Source: Bradyrhizobium jicamae (GTDB taxonomy: Bacteria > Pseudomonadota > Alphaproteobacteria > Rhizobiales > Xanthobacteraceae). Taken from it: a stretch of 64,000 bases of DNA. Each line of letters opens with the position of its first letter. The first letter of the stretch is position 1. Positions 1-11,785 of the stretch are shown here, one piece after another. The stretch is from NCBI RefSeq assembly GCF_018130215.1, contig NZ_JAFCKQ010000019.1, positions 1-64,000 of the forward strand, in the 5' to 3' direction. Position numbers and translations under genes: made by a program. The notes beneath the pieces were generated by a model. That model was not told the origin of the DNA. It made no database searches and saw nothing but the letters and a program-made list of their open reading frames with translations.

Positions 1-99
1 CTCGCCGGCGGCGTCCACCGCCTCGACGGCCAGCTCATGGTCGTCCTCGATGTCGATCGCGTGCTCGAACTGATGCCAAAGACAGCCGCCGCGGCGTAA
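1..99 (+). CDS. cheW: CheW-like chemotaxis coupling protein, C-terminal end only
   Basis: Only the last 32 codons and the TAA stop lie in the window. The visible peptide has the LDVDRVLEL pattern that ends CheW domains, which couple chemoreceptors to the CheA kinase. The call rests on this short tail together with cheY 32 bases downstream and cheR after it. It could instead be the CheW-like C-terminus of a CheA or CheV protein, because the start is outside the window. Confidence 0.6.
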   Translation, partial: LAGGVHRLDGQLMVVLDVDRVLELMPKTAAAA

Positions 100-131
100 G
101 CGACCGCGGCGATTAATAAGGAGGCCAACAC

Positions 132-521
<390 letters not shown>

Positions 522-555
522 AGCCATTTCGAATCCTTGCTGCTGAGAGGCTCCC

Positions 556-1425
556 GTGACGCCCCCCGACTACGAGTATCTGCGTAAGCTGCTGAAGGAC
601 CATTCCGGTCTCGATCTGTCTGCGGACAAACAGTATCTGATCGAAAGTCGCCTGCTGCCACTGGCGCGCAAATGCGGCCTCAACGGCATCCCCGACCTGG
701 TGGCGAAGGCGAAGGCCGGTTCGTCCTCGCATATCGTCCAGGTGGTCGAAGCGATGACCACCAACGAGACCTTCTTCTTCCGCGACAAGGTGCCGTTCGA
801 TCACTTCCGCGATACGATGATGCCGGAGATCCTGAAGGCCCGCGCCGCGCGCAAGAGCCTGCGGATCTGGTGCGCCGCCGGTTCGACCGGCCAGGAGCCG
901 TATTCGCTCGCGATGTGCCTCAAGGAAATGAGCGCGGCGCTCACGGGCTGGCGGGTCGAGATCGTCGCCACCGATCTGTCCCAGGAGGTGCTGGAGAAAT
1001 CGAAGGCCGGCATCTACAGCCAGTTCGAGGTGCAGCGCGGACTGCCGATCCAGATGCTGGTCAAGTACTTCAAGCAGTCGGGCGAATTGTGGCAGATCAA
1101 TCCTGAGTTGCGGGCGATGGTGCAGCACCGCCAGCTCAATCTGCTGCACGACTTCTCGCAGCTCGGTGCGTTCGACGTGATCTTCTGCCGCAACGTGTTG
1201 ATCTATTTCGATCAGGACACCAAGATCGCCATCTTCAACCGCCTCGCCCGATCGATGGAGGCCGACGGTTTCCTGGTGCTGGGCGCCGCGGAAACGGTTG
1301 TCGGGCTGACCGACACGTTCAAGCCGGTCCCCGAACGGCGCGGCCTGTACCGGCCGAGCGGCGTTCGTTCACCCGCGACCGCGATCGCCATGCCCAAGCT
1401 CGCGGCAATGGCGGCGGGACGGTGA
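556..1425 (+). CDS. cheR: CheR-type chemotaxis protein methyltransferase
   Basis: Transfers methyl groups from S-adenosylmethionine to glutamates of chemoreceptors, resetting their sensitivity. The 289-residue protein has the all-alpha N-terminal CheR domain (about 1-75, including TTNETFFFR) followed by the SAM-binding Rossmann domain with CAAGSTGQEPYS near residue 112 and FCRNVLIYF near 215. Translation appears to begin at GTG, with GAGAGG just upstream. It follows cheY by 34 bases and is followed within 3 bases by the PilZ gene, so all three are probably co-transcribed. No TPR extension or pentapeptide-binding insert is obvious. Confidence 0.9.
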   Translation: MTPPDYEYLRKLLKDHSGLDLSADKQYLIESRLLPLARKCGLNGIPDLVAKAKAGSSSHIVQVVEAMTTNETFFFRDKVPFDHFRDTMMPEILKARAARKSLRIWCAAGSTGQEPYSLAMCLKEMSAALTGWRVEIVATDLSQEVLEKSKAGIYSQFEVQRGLPIQMLVKYFKQSGELWQINPELRAMVQHRQLNLLHDFSQLGAFDVIFCRNVLIYFDQDTKIAIFNRLARSMEADGFLVLGAAETVVGLTDTFKPVPERRGLYRPSGVRSPATAIAMPKLAAMAAGR

Positions 1426-1428
1426 GTA

Positions 1429-1746
1429 ATGGTGGAAGACGGCAAACTCGTCGAGCGCGTGACGTTCAGCCGAGGCATTGACGTCTGCATCATGGCCATC
1501 GATGGCACCTGGCGGCGGGATTGCGTGCTCAACGCGATCTCCGACAATGATGCGGAGCTCACGGTGGAGGGGTCGATCCAGGGACTCAATCTGAAGGAGT
1601 TCTTTCTGCTGCTGTCATCGACCGGTCTTGCCTACCGCCGCTGCGAGCTGGTCCGCGTCAACGGTACCGAGATGGACATCAGCTTCCTGAAGGCCCGGCC
1701 AGGCAAGAAGCGACCAGCATCGGCCGACGTGGAGCGGATGGCCTGA
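1429..1746 (+). CDS. Small PilZ-like domain protein
   Basis: A 105-residue protein starting 3 bases after the cheR stop. It resembles the compact PilZ beta-barrel: an R-rich strand near the N-terminus, a central segment containing AELTVEG, and a C-terminal MDISF strand that resembles the D/NxSxxG part of the c-di-GMP pocket. The classical RxxxR pair is not clean, so nucleotide binding is uncertain. Its place in the chemotaxis operon suggests a link between c-di-GMP or a partner protein and motility; that is inference. Followed by an AT-poor 155-base gap with no recognised feature. Confidence 0.6.
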   Translation: MVEDGKLVERVTFSRGIDVCIMAIDGTWRRDCVLNAISDNDAELTVEGSIQGLNLKEFFLLLSSTGLAYRRCELVRVNGTEMDISFLKARPGKKRPASADVERMA

Positions 1747-1901
1747 CCGGGCCGCGCGCTGCGATCGCCTTTTTTTGTTCCGCGGCAGCGAGGTCTTCGC
1801 ACGATGTCGGAGAAGCGGCGGAACCGATCGTCATCTGGTGGGTTGGGCGTGATCGGCGCTGAGCCGATCGACCCCTGAAGGCTGGTCCTGCCTGTTGCGG
1901 A

Positions 1902-2210
1902 TCAGTTGAGGGTACGCGCCGGTGCCTCCGAATCCAGCAACCGGCCGAGCGCGGTGTCGAGGCCGGCGTCGCAGGCCTTCAGGGCGCCCGACGCCGCGAC
2001 GTAGCGCGGCGTGACGTCGTCCAGCACGACAACGTTGTTGGCGGCGTCCTGCTCGGCGAGCAGGGCTTCGCGCGCGATCGCGGCCTCGATCAGTCGCAGG
2101 CTCGCCCGGACGTGCCCGATCAACGCAACCAGGTCGCTCACGATTATGGTATAGGGATCATTGCCGTCGTCCGAGCCCACCGCAGCGCTATGGGCCGCTG
2201 CATTTACCAT
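1902..2210 (-). CDS. Hypothetical protein, 102 aa
   Basis: I do not recognise this family. The frame shows normal high-GC codon use and a start at ATG preceded by GGAG; an upstream GTG would add eight residues. The sequence is predicted mostly helical and rich in alanine, with an acidic C-terminal half, no signal peptide, no membrane segment and no cysteine pairs. It stands alone, convergent with the PilZ gene and divergent from the FixJ-type regulator. It may be a small partner of the neighbouring signalling proteins, but nothing in the sequence proves it. Confidence 0.5.
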   Translation of the reverse strand: MVNAAAHSAAVGSDDGNDPYTIIVSDLVALIGHVRASLRLIEAAIAREALLAEQDAANNVVVLDDVTPRYVAASGALKACDAGLDTALGRLLDSEAPARTLN

Positions 2211-2358
2211 GCATGTTTCTCCACTGGCTCCCACTTTTAGGGAATGCGTTGCTACTTGTGCGTTAAGCTGACCTCCCGTACAAATACGGGTCCATTGATC
2301 GATACGGTCGAGATGTCTTGTTGTGCGGTCAGGCGTGACGCTTCACCAGTGATGGACG

Positions 2359-3000
2359 ATGCATATGGCTGAGAATGGCTCTTCCCGCGGGGAGATTTTC
2401 GTAGTCGACGACGATCCTGCCGTTCGCGATACGCTATCGATGGTGCTCTCGGCGGCCGGCTACAAGGTGATCTGCTTCGCCGATGGCGCAGCACTGCTGT
2501 CGGTCGCGCGGACCAGAACGCCGGCCTGCATCCTGCTCGACGTGCATATCCCCGGCAAGTCCGGCCTCGACATCCTGCGGGAGCTGCACGGCGAGGACTA
2601 TCCGGCGCCGATCTTCATGATCTCGGGTCAGGGCGATATCGCGATGGCGGTCAGCGCCATCAAGAACGGCGCGCTGGATTTCATCGAGAAGCCGTTCCGC
2701 GGCAGCGAGATCGTGAACCGGCTCAATGAAGCGATCGATGCCTATACGCGGCGCCAGGCCGAGAACTCGGCCTCGCGCGTCGCCTCGCTGCACTTCCCCG
2801 GGCGCGAGCCGCTGACGCGCCGGGAGCGCGAGGTGCTTGAGCAGTTCACCTCCGGCGCCTCCAACAAGGAGGCCGGGCGCCAACTCGGCATCAGCCCGCG
2901 GACGATCGAGGACCATCGCGCCAACATCATGAAGAAGCTCGGAGCGCGCAACGCCGCCGACCTCGTCCGCATCGTGATGACGGCGCAGCGCCAGGCCTGA
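2359..3000 (+). CDS. FixJ-family response regulator (REC plus LuxR-type HTH)
   Basis: A 213-residue two-domain transcription regulator. The receiver (about 12-125) has the DDD acidic pocket, phospho-acceptor D61 and K111-P112. The C-terminal half has the LTRREREVLEQF start of a LuxR/FixJ helix-turn-helix and the SPRTIEDHRANIMKKL recognition helix. An ATG two codons downstream is an alternative start. No histidine kinase gene is directly adjacent on the same strand; the large hybrid kinase downstream on the other strand is a possible but unproven partner. Its targets cannot be inferred from this window. Confidence 0.85.
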   Translation: MHMAENGSSRGEIFVVDDDPAVRDTLSMVLSAAGYKVICFADGAALLSVARTRTPACILLDVHIPGKSGLDILRELHGEDYPAPIFMISGQGDIAMAVSAIKNGALDFIEKPFRGSEIVNRLNEAIDAYTRRQAENSASRVASLHFPGREPLTRREREVLEQFTSGASNKEAGRQLGISPRTIEDHRANIMKKLGARNAADLVRIVMTAQRQA

Positions 3001-3033
3001 TCTTCTCGGTTACGCGGATTTTCGAGCTTCGCG

Positions 3034-3054
3034 CCGTCATCCCCGGGGTGACGG
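3034..3054 (+). terminator. Possible hairpin terminator after the FixJ-type regulator
   Basis: A near-perfect palindrome (CCGTCATCCCC followed by GGGGTGACGG) lies 34 bases after the regulator stop. There is no clear T-run, so it may be a repeat fragment rather than a true intrinsic terminator. Confidence 0.3.
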
Positions 3055-3080
3055 TGATGAAGCCGAATGCGTTCTCTCCG

Positions 3081-3191
3081 CCGTCATTGCGAGCAATGTG
3101 AGCAATCCATCTCGCCGCAAGTGGAGGGATGGATTGCTTCGTCGCCTCGGCGCAAAATTGCTTTGCGATTTGGTCGCGAGCTGCTCGCAAG
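3081..3191. repeat. Dispersed GTCATTGCGAG-type repeat, copy 1
   Basis: A non-coding element beginning CCGTCATTGCGAGC and containing GCAATCCATC and GATGGATTGC as perfect 10-base inverted arms around a short spacer. Related copies occur in this window at 11616-11740, 13043-13101 and 19777-19854. I recognise this as a family very common between genes in Bradyrhizobium and relatives; that is from memory. Here it lies in the gap between two convergent genes. Confidence 0.75.
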
Positions 3192-3212
3192 GAGAGACCA
3201 TGGCGCAACGCT

Positions 3213-6200
3213 CTAATCCGCGAGTGCCTTGCGGATCATCGCGGCCAGCTCCGATTTGCGATAAGGCTTGGGCAGCAGCAGCACGCCCTCGTCGAGCCGG
3301 CCGTGATGGATGATCGCATTCTCGGTATAGCCCGAGGTGTACAGCACCCTCAGCTCGGGCTTCATCGTGAAGATGCGCTCGGCCAGCTGGCGGCCGTTCA
3401 ACCCGGGCATGATCACATCGGTGAACAGCAGGTCGAACGGCGTGCCGGCCTCGACGATCGCCAGTGCTTCCTTGGCATTGGCCGCCTCCAGCGTGACGTA
3501 GCCTAGCCCGTGCAGCTGCGCGAGCACGTAGTCGCGGACCAGCTTGTCATCCTCGACCACCAGGATCGTCTCGTGGCCGCCCTCGAGGTCCGACGGTGCT
3601 GCGGCCTCGGCGACGGTCGCCGCGCCTGAGGCGGGTGGCAGATACAGCCGGATCGTGGTGCCGTGTCCCTCCTCGCTGTAGATCTTGATGTGTCCGGCGG
3701 ACTGCTTGACGAAGCCGTAGACCATGCTTAGCCCGAGGCCGGTGCCCTTGCCGGGCCCCTTCGAGGTGACAAACGGATCGAACACCTTGTCGAGCATGTC
3801 GGAGGCGATTCCGACCCCGGTGTCGCTGACCGCGATCATGGCATAGGGGCCGGGCCGCACATCGCCGTGCAGGCCGGTATAGCTCTCGTCGAGCAGGACG
3901 GACGCAGTCTCGACCGTGAGACGGCCGCCGTGCGGCATCGCATCACGGGCGTTGAGCGCGAGGTTGAGCAGGGCGTTGGCGAGCCGGTTCGGATCGACCA
4001 CAGCGAGGCACTTCTCGTCCTCGAACGAGGTACGGATGTCGACCTGTTCGCCGAGCGTTCGCCGCAGCAGCTTGGCGGTGTCGACGATCAGCGTATTGAT
4101 ATCGATCTCGCGCGGCTCCAGCGGCTGCTTGCGGGCGAACGCCAGGAGCTGCTGGGTCAGGTCGGCGCCGCGCGAGGCGGCCTCGTCGATCATCCGCGTG
4201 ATCGCCGCGAGCTGCGGTTCGTTCTTCACGGCGTCGGCCAGGATCTCGATCGTGCCGGTGATGACGGTCAGGATATTGTTGAAGTCGTGCGCGATGCCGC
4301 CGGTGAGCAGGCCCACGGCCTCCATTTTCTCCGATTGCCGAATCCGGTCCTCGGCGGCGATCTTGTCGGTGAGATCGCGGATGAAGCCGTTGAACACGAA
4401 GCCGTCGCGGGTCTTCAGCGCCGTGATGCTGAGCTCGGCGGTGAACTCGGTGCCGTCGCGCCGCCAGATCTGCACCTCGCGGCGTGGTTGGCGCACCTGC
4501 TCGCCGCCGGACTGCAGGAAGCCCGCGAGCGCGGTGCGCAGCGGTCCGCCCGGCCGGCCCATCAGTTCAAAGACGTTGCGGCCGATCGCCTCGTCGCGGC
4601 TCCAGCCGAACATCGTCTCGGCCTGCGTGTTCCAGTCGCGGATCACACCGTTCTGGCTGATCTGCACGAAGGCATCGAGCGCGCCGTTGATGATGCCGCG
4701 CGCGAGCTGCGCGCTTTCGCGCAGCCTTTCCTGCGACTTGCGGCTCTCGGTCATGTCGCGGCCGACCAGGTAGAAGCGCTTGACCGGTTCGGACCAGACA
4801 CCGAGCCAGGACAGCCACACCTCGCGGCCGCTCCTGTGAACGCAGCGCGCATCGGAGATCTTTGGTTGCTGTCCGCGCCGCAGCGCACGTATATCGGCCT
4901 GCGAACGTTCCAGATCGTCGGGATGGATGAAGTTCGCGCCGCTCCGGCCGATCAGGTCCTCGGGCCGATAGTCCAGGATGTTCTTGCAGCTCGGGCTGAT
5001 CTGGACTACCTCGCCGCGGGAGTTCAGCACCATGATCAGGTCCTGCGACGTTTCGAAGATGCGCCGCCGCTCCTCGGCCTGTTGCCATAGCGCCTGTTCG
5101 TTGCGGTTGCGCTCGCTGATGTCGCGGGCGGTCTTGGAGATCCCGATGATGGCACCCGACATCGCCTTGATCGGCGATACACTGAGCGAGACCTCGACCG
5201 GCGCGCCATCCTTGCGCATCAGCACGGTCTCGTTTTGCTCGATCCGCTCGCCCCAGCCGATACGGCGCATGATGTCGCCGATCTCGGCCCGCCGGTCTGG
5301 CGGCACGATCAGCGCAACGTTCTGGCCGACGGCCTCCGCTTCGCTGTAGCCGAACAGTCGTCCGGCGGCCGGGTTCCAGCCGCTGATGGTGCCGTCGAGC
5401 TGTTCGGTGATGATGGCATCGTTGGAGGATTCCACCGCCGCCGTGAACAGGCGCTCGCGCTCGGCATGGTGGTCGCGCGCTACCTCGGTGCGGCGGTGCT
5501 CGGCGACCTCGCGCTCGAGCGCCACGGTCTTGGCATTGGCCTCGTCCATCACGCGCGCGAATGCACGGGCCAGGACGCCGGTCTCGCCGAGAGCGTTGAC
5601 CGGAATGGCCGCCGTGCCCTTCTCGGTGACGCGCTCGACGGCGGCGGTCAACCGCGTGATCGGCCGGGTCAGCGATCGCGCGATCAGCCAGGCCAGTGCT
5701 GCCGCACCGAGCACCGCCAGCGACCCGACCAGGATCGTGCTGTTGCGGATCGCGGTTGCCGGCGCCATGAACACGTTGTTCGGCACGACGTCGATCACGG
5801 CGACCCATTCGCGTCCGGCCAGCAGCGTCGGCGCAAGCGCGACAACGCAATCCTCCCGTCCGGCCTGACCGTCCACGATCTTCGCGACGCCTTGCGTGGT
5901 GCCGAGCGCCCCGGCCAGATTGGGCATGTCGTGCCGCCAGTCGGTCGGGGTGCCGAGTTGCGCTCCGAATTCGCGCGCGCGGTCTGGGTTGACGAGATAA
6001 TTGCCGCCGGCGTCGACGACATAAACGCGTTCGCCAGGACGCGCCGATTCGCGGACGCTTTCGAGCGTCGATCGCATGTCGGCATTGATGATGACGATCC
6101 CGAACGGCTTGCCGTCGGGAGTCCTGACCGGCTTCGCGACCATCATGGTCGCGACATGCGGTGTCTCGACGACGCCGTTCTCTTCGTTCAGGCCGATCGG

Positions 6201-6713
6201 CGAGACGTAGATACCCTCGGGCGGCAGATTGATCGTGTTGCGGAAATAGGCCGCGTCGCCGACCTGCTTCAGCTCCTGCTCGGGCACGATCCGCACCGCG
6301 CCACCGGGGCCGAAGCGGTCGACCCGCGCAATTTCGCGATGATTGTCGGCGATACCGACGAAGCGCAGCGAATAGGCCGGCTTGAGTGCCAGTTGCGCGG
6401 CGAGCTGGGTCTCCAGCCGCTGGCGCCAGACGGCTTCCGTGAGGCCGTCAACGGGGTCGACCCCGTTATTGAGCCGCGCCCGCATCAGGCCGCTGACCGC
6501 CGGCAGGGCCTGGAGGATCGTGATGTCGCCGGGCGTGGTCCGGGCGCGGGCCTCTAGGGCGGAGGCGGCGAAGCGAACCTGCGTTTCGATCCGGTCGAGC
6601 ACGCGCGGGGCGAGCGCCTGTTCGAGGCTGCGATAGCTGAGCCATCCGACCGCGGAAACCACGATGGCGACGAGGGCGATCATCGCGAGGGCAAGCCTGG
6701 TCGTCAGCGTCAT
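3213..6713 (-). CDS. Membrane hybrid histidine kinase with three PAS domains and a receiver
   Basis: About 1166 residues. In order: an N-terminal membrane helix, a periplasmic Cache-type sensor (about 30-285), a second membrane helix (near 300), HAMP, three PAS domains (near 405, 530 and 660), the kinase core with phospho-accepting GGIAHDFNNIL, an ATP-binding domain with DTGVGI and GTGLGLSMV, and a C-terminal receiver with LLFTDVIMPG. It should sense an extracytoplasmic ligand and cytoplasmic signals through PAS, then phosphorylate its own receiver and a phosphotransfer partner. I chose the ATG directly before the membrane helix. An in-frame ATG at 6788 would add 25 residues; neither start has a strong ribosome site. 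The partner is not apparent. Confidence 0.85.
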   Translation of the reverse strand: MTLTTRLALAMIALVAIVVSAVGWLSYRSLEQALAPRVLDRIETQVRFAASALEARARTTPGDITILQALPAVSGLMRARLNNGVDPVDGLTEAVWRQRLETQLAAQLALKPAYSLRFVGIADNHREIARVDRFGPGGAVRIVPEQELKQVGDAAYFRNTINLPPEGIYVSPIGLNEENGVVETPHVATMMVAKPVRTPDGKPFGIVIINADMRSTLESVRESARPGERVYVVDAGGNYLVNPDRAREFGAQLGTPTDWRHDMPNLAGALGTTQGVAKIVDGQAGREDCVVALAPTLLAGREWVAVIDVVPNNVFMAPATAIRNSTILVGSLAVLGAAALAWLIARSLTRPITRLTAAVERVTEKGTAAIPVNALGETGVLARAFARVMDEANAKTVALEREVAEHRRTEVARDHHAERERLFTAAVESSNDAIITEQLDGTISGWNPAAGRLFGYSEAEAVGQNVALIVPPDRRAEIGDIMRRIGWGERIEQNETVLMRKDGAPVEVSLSVSPIKAMSGAIIGISKTARDISERNRNEQALWQQAEERRRIFETSQDLIMVLNSRGEVVQISPSCKNILDYRPEDLIGRSGANFIHPDDLERSQADIRALRRGQQPKISDARCVHRSGREVWLSWLGVWSEPVKRFYLVGRDMTESRKSQERLRESAQLARGIINGALDAFVQISQNGVIRDWNTQAETMFGWSRDEAIGRNVFELMGRPGGPLRTALAGFLQSGGEQVRQPRREVQIWRRDGTEFTAELSITALKTRDGFVFNGFIRDLTDKIAAEDRIRQSEKMEAVGLLTGGIAHDFNNILTVITGTIEILADAVKNEPQLAAITRMIDEAASRGADLTQQLLAFARKQPLEPREIDINTLIVDTAKLLRRTLGEQVDIRTSFEDEKCLAVVDPNRLANALLNLALNARDAMPHGGRLTVETASVLLDESYTGLHGDVRPGPYAMIAVSDTGVGIASDMLDKVFDPFVTSKGPGKGTGLGLSMVYGFVKQSAGHIKIYSEEGHGTTIRLYLPPASGAATVAEAAAPSDLEGGHETILVVEDDKLVRDYVLAQLHGLGYVTLEAANAKEALAIVEAGTPFDLLFTDVIMPGLNGRQLAERIFTMKPELRVLYTSGYTENAIIHHGRLDEGVLLLPKPYRKSELAAMIRKALAD

Positions 6714-6853
6714 CGATCTGTTCGCAGCTTTCCGCCTGCCCTGAAGGGTTCCGGCACGCGGGGGGATGGGGCCGAGCTTGACTGCCATGGTCAAGCGATC
6801 CAGAAACGGAAACACCGGCGTATGCAAGCAATTTCGACAGCGATGGGGCCTCC

Positions 6854-8596
<1,743 letters not shown>

Positions 8597-8655
8597 TCAC
8601 TGCACCGTCGTTCCGGTTTGCTCGCTGCCGCGAGCGCCGCGGAATTGCAATCGGG

Positions 8656-9384
8656 ATGAATCACATGTCCAGGCTCAGCGACACCACCCGCAACAGGCTC
8701 AAGACCGTCTCCACCGCCACCGTCGCAACCGCGCTGTTCAAGCGCGGCTTGCGCATTCAGTGCATCCAGGACGTTCATCCGTTGAGCCCCGGTCAGCCCA
8801 CCATGGTCGGCGAGGCCTTCACGCTGCGCTACATGCCGGCGCGCGAGGACCTCAACACCATCGACGTGTTCCGCGACCGCGCGCATCCGCAGCGCAAGGC
8901 GGTCGAGGAATGCCCGGCAGGCAGCGTGCTGGTGATGGACAGTCGCAAGGATGCGCGCGCGGCGTCCGCCGGCGCGATCCTGGTGACGCGGCTGATGAAG
9001 CGCGGCTGCGCCGGCGTCGTCACCGACGGCGGCTTCCGCGACGCCGCCGAAATCGCAAGGCTCGGCTTTCCGGCGTTTCATCACCGGCCGAGCGCGCCGA
9101 CCAACCTGACCCTGCACCAGGCGATCGAGATCAACGTTCCGATCGGCTGCGGCGACGCACCGGTGTTTCCCGGCGACGTGATCCTCGGCGACAGCGACGG
9201 CGTCATCGTGATCCCCGCCCATCTCGCGGACGAGATCGCCAACGAAACCTTCGAGATGACCGCCTTCGAGGACTTCGTCACCGAGGAGGTCCACAAGGGG
9301 CGCAGCATCCTGGGGCTCTATCCCGCCACGGATGAGCAGACGCTGAAGGATTTCGCCGTGTGGCGGAAGGCGAAGGGGAGATAG
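8656..9384 (+). CDS. RraA-like protein (HMG/CHMG-aldolase or dimethylmenaquinone methyltransferase-like fold)
   Basis: A 242-residue member of the RraA-like fold with the typical GVVTDGGFRDAAEI loop near residue 120, which in aldolase members holds the divalent metal site, and a C-terminal GDSDGVIVIP strand. The family includes inhibitors of RNase E and class II pyruvate aldolases. Next to a sugar-acid dehydratase, a catabolic role, perhaps an aldolase or hydratase acting on the 2-keto-3-deoxy acid, is more likely than RNase regulation; this is inference from context. It ends 35 bases before the convergent oligopeptidase gene. The ATG two codons downstream of MNH is an alternative start. Confidence 0.7.
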   Translation: MNHMSRLSDTTRNRLKTVSTATVATALFKRGLRIQCIQDVHPLSPGQPTMVGEAFTLRYMPAREDLNTIDVFRDRAHPQRKAVEECPAGSVLVMDSRKDARAASAGAILVTRLMKRGCAGVVTDGGFRDAAEIARLGFPAFHHRPSAPTNLTLHQAIEINVPIGCGDAPVFPGDVILGDSDGVIVIPAHLADEIANETFEMTAFEDFVTEEVHKGRSILGLYPATDEQTLKDFAVWRKAKGR

Positions 9385-9419
9385 CCTCTTCGCTTCGCTT
9401 CCTCCGGGCTAGCCGATCG

Positions 9420-11528
9420 CTACACGTCGGCCTTCTCGGCCATCCCGACCGCCCACAACGCAAATGCGTAGACGATCGCGACTTCGTCGAGCCGGTTGAA
9501 GCGGCCCGAGGCGCCACCGTGACCGGCGCCCATGTTGGTGCGCAGCAGGACCGGGCCGCCGCCGGCCATGGTGGCGCGCAGCCGCGCGATCCATTTTGCG
9601 GGCTCCCAATAGGTGACGCGAGGATCCGTAAGCCCGCCCATCGCAAGGATCGGCGGATAATCCTTTGCGGCGACGTTATCGTACGGCGAATAGGACAGGA
9701 TGGTGCGGAAGTCCTTCCCGCTCTCGATCGGGTTGCCCCATTCCGGCCATTCCGGCGGGGTCAGCGGCAGCGTGTCGTCGAGCATGGTATTGAGCACGTC
9801 GACGAACGGCACCTCGGCGACGATGCCGCCGAACAATTCGCCGGCGCGGTTGGCCACCGCGCCCATCAGCATGCCGCCGGCCGAGCCGCCATGCCCGACG
9901 ATGCGCTTCTGGCTGGTGTATTTCGCCTCGATCAGCGCGCGCCCGGCGGCGGCGAAATCGTCGAACGTGTTGGTCTTCTTCTCGCGCTTGCCGTCGAGAT
10001 ACCAGCCCCAGCCCTTGTCGGCGCCGCCGCGGATATGCGCGATCGCGTAGACGAAGCCGCGGTCGACCAGCGACAACCGGTTCGCGGCGAAGGAAGCCGG
10101 CATCGCCATGCCGTAGGAACCGTAGCCATAGAGCAGGAGCGGCGCCTTGCCGTCACGGACGAGGCCCTTGCGATGCAGGATCGAGACCGGCACCTGGGCG
10201 CCGTCGTGCGAGGTCGCCATGATGCGCGTGGTGACGTAGTCGGCCGGGTCGTGGCCGGACGGAATCTCCTGCCGCTTGCGCAATACCCGGGTGCGGGTCG
10301 CCATGTCGTAGTCGTAGACCTCCGACGGAGTGGTCATCGACGAATAGGCGAAGCGCAGATTTGTCGTCTCGAACTCGTAGCCGCCCATGGTGTCGAGCGA
10401 GTAGGCGGCCTCGTCGAAGGCGATCGGGTGTTCTTCGCCCGTCTTGAGGTCGCGGATGATAATTGCCGGCAGCGCATTCGATCGCTCCAGCCTCACCATG
10501 TGACCGGCGAACAGCTCGACGTCGAGCACATAGATGCCCTCGCGATACGGGATGAAGTCGCGCCAGCTGGCGCGCCCGGGCGAGGCGAGCGGCGCAGTCA
10601 TCACCTTGAAGTCAATGGCGTCGTCGGCATTGGTGAGGATGTAGAGCTCATCGCCGCGATCGGCGATCGAGTATTGCACGCCCTCCTCGCGCGCCGCGAC
10701 CAGGCGCGGCGGTGCGTCCGGGTTGGCGAGGTCGATCAGCCGCTGCTCCGAGGTCTCGTGGTCGCCGCCCGCGATCACGCAGAAACGGCCGCTTGCGCTT
10801 TCATGCAGATGGGTGAACCAGCCGGAATCCTGTTCTTCATAGATCAGGATGTCGTCCGCCTGCCTGGTGCCGAGCTTGTGCCGCCATACCTGCATCGGGC
10901 GGTGGTTGTCGTCGAGCTTGATGTAGAAGAAGCTCCTGGAGTCCGCGGCCCAGACCACGCCGCCGTCGGTCTCCTCGACGCAGTCGTCGAGATCGCCGCC
11001 CGTTGCCCAGTCGCGCACGCGGATCGAGAAATATTCCGAGCCCTTGGTGTCGGCGCTCCAGGCGTGCAGGCGGTGATCGTTCGAGTGCCGGCTGCCCCCG
11101 AACTTGAAATACTCATGGTTCTTCGCGAGCTCGTCGCCATCAAGCACGACATGCGCCTCGCCGCCGCCGCGCGGCGTGCGGCAGAACTGCTCATGCTGGC
11201 CGTCCTCGCGGAACCTGCGGAAATAGGCGAACGGGCCGTCCGGCGACGGCACGCTGGAATCGTCCTCCTTGATCCGCCCGCGCATCTCCCTGACGAGTTG
11301 CTTCTGCAACGTGTCGGTGTGGCCGAGCAGGCTCTCGGTGTAGCCGTTCTCTGCTTCCAGATATTTGCGGATATCGGGATCGAGGATCGCGGGATCGCGC
11401 AGCACCTCCTGCCATTTCGGATCCTTGATCCACGCATAGTCGTCCGTCACCGTGATGCCGTGCCTGGTGAACGAATGCGCCCGGCGCGGCGCTACGGGCG
11501 GGGATGTCCTGGTGGCGGAATTGGTCAC
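9420..11528 (-). CDS. ptrB: Oligopeptidase B (S9A prolyl oligopeptidase family)
   Basis: Serine peptidase that cleaves short peptides after lysine or arginine, probably cytoplasmic because no signal peptide is present. The 702-residue protein has an N-terminal seven-bladed propeller (about 70-420) and an alpha/beta-hydrolase domain with nucleophile S549 in GGSAGG, D635 in GLTDPRV and H670 in GAGHGG. The family hallmark GYGSYG is present. Translation seems to begin at GTG behind GAGGATC; a nearby ATG runs into a stop at once. The gene is single, convergent with the RraA-like gene, and followed upstream by a repeat-filled gap. Confidence 0.85.
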   Translation of the reverse strand: MTNSATRTSPPVAPRRAHSFTRHGITVTDDYAWIKDPKWQEVLRDPAILDPDIRKYLEAENGYTESLLGHTDTLQKQLVREMRGRIKEDDSSVPSPDGPFAYFRRFREDGQHEQFCRTPRGGGEAHVVLDGDELAKNHEYFKFGGSRHSNDHRLHAWSADTKGSEYFSIRVRDWATGGDLDDCVEETDGGVVWAADSRSFFYIKLDDNHRPMQVWRHKLGTRQADDILIYEEQDSGWFTHLHESASGRFCVIAGGDHETSEQRLIDLANPDAPPRLVAAREEGVQYSIADRGDELYILTNADDAIDFKVMTAPLASPGRASWRDFIPYREGIYVLDVELFAGHMVRLERSNALPAIIIRDLKTGEEHPIAFDEAAYSLDTMGGYEFETTNLRFAYSSMTTPSEVYDYDMATRTRVLRKRQEIPSGHDPADYVTTRIMATSHDGAQVPVSILHRKGLVRDGKAPLLLYGYGSYGMAMPASFAANRLSLVDRGFVYAIAHIRGGADKGWGWYLDGKREKKTNTFDDFAAAGRALIEAKYTSQKRIVGHGGSAGGMLMGAVANRAGELFGGIVAEVPFVDVLNTMLDDTLPLTPPEWPEWGNPIESGKDFRTILSYSPYDNVAAKDYPPILAMGGLTDPRVTYWEPAKWIARLRATMAGGGPVLLRTNMGAGHGGASGRFNRLDEVAIVYAFALWAVGMAEKADV

Positions 11529-11615
11529 ACGATCCTCATTGTGCAGGGTGCACCGCTTATATCGGGATCAATGTGGCGATTGCCAGACGGGAATGCCCGT
11601 CGTTTCCGTTCGATC

Positions 11616-11740
11616 CCCGTCGTTGCGAGGAGCTCGCGCCGCAAAATTGCAAAGCAATTCCGCGCTGAAGCGACGAAGCAATCCATGGCTCCGCATATGC
11701 CGGAGCATGGTTTGCCTCGCTTTCGCTCCAATGACACGGC
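11616..11740. repeat. Dispersed GTCATTGCGAG-type repeat, copy 2
   Basis: Starts CCCCGTCGTTGCGAGGAGC, contains the AAGCAATCCATGG core and ends near CCAATGACACGG, the inverted counterpart of the start. It fills most of the gap between the aminotransferase stop and the oligopeptidase start, so it lies upstream of ptrB and could affect its transcription. Confidence 0.7.
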
Positions 11741-11785
11741 TGGCCCAGCGCGAACCGGTCGAAAGCCGTCGCGCAGGCGCTTTGC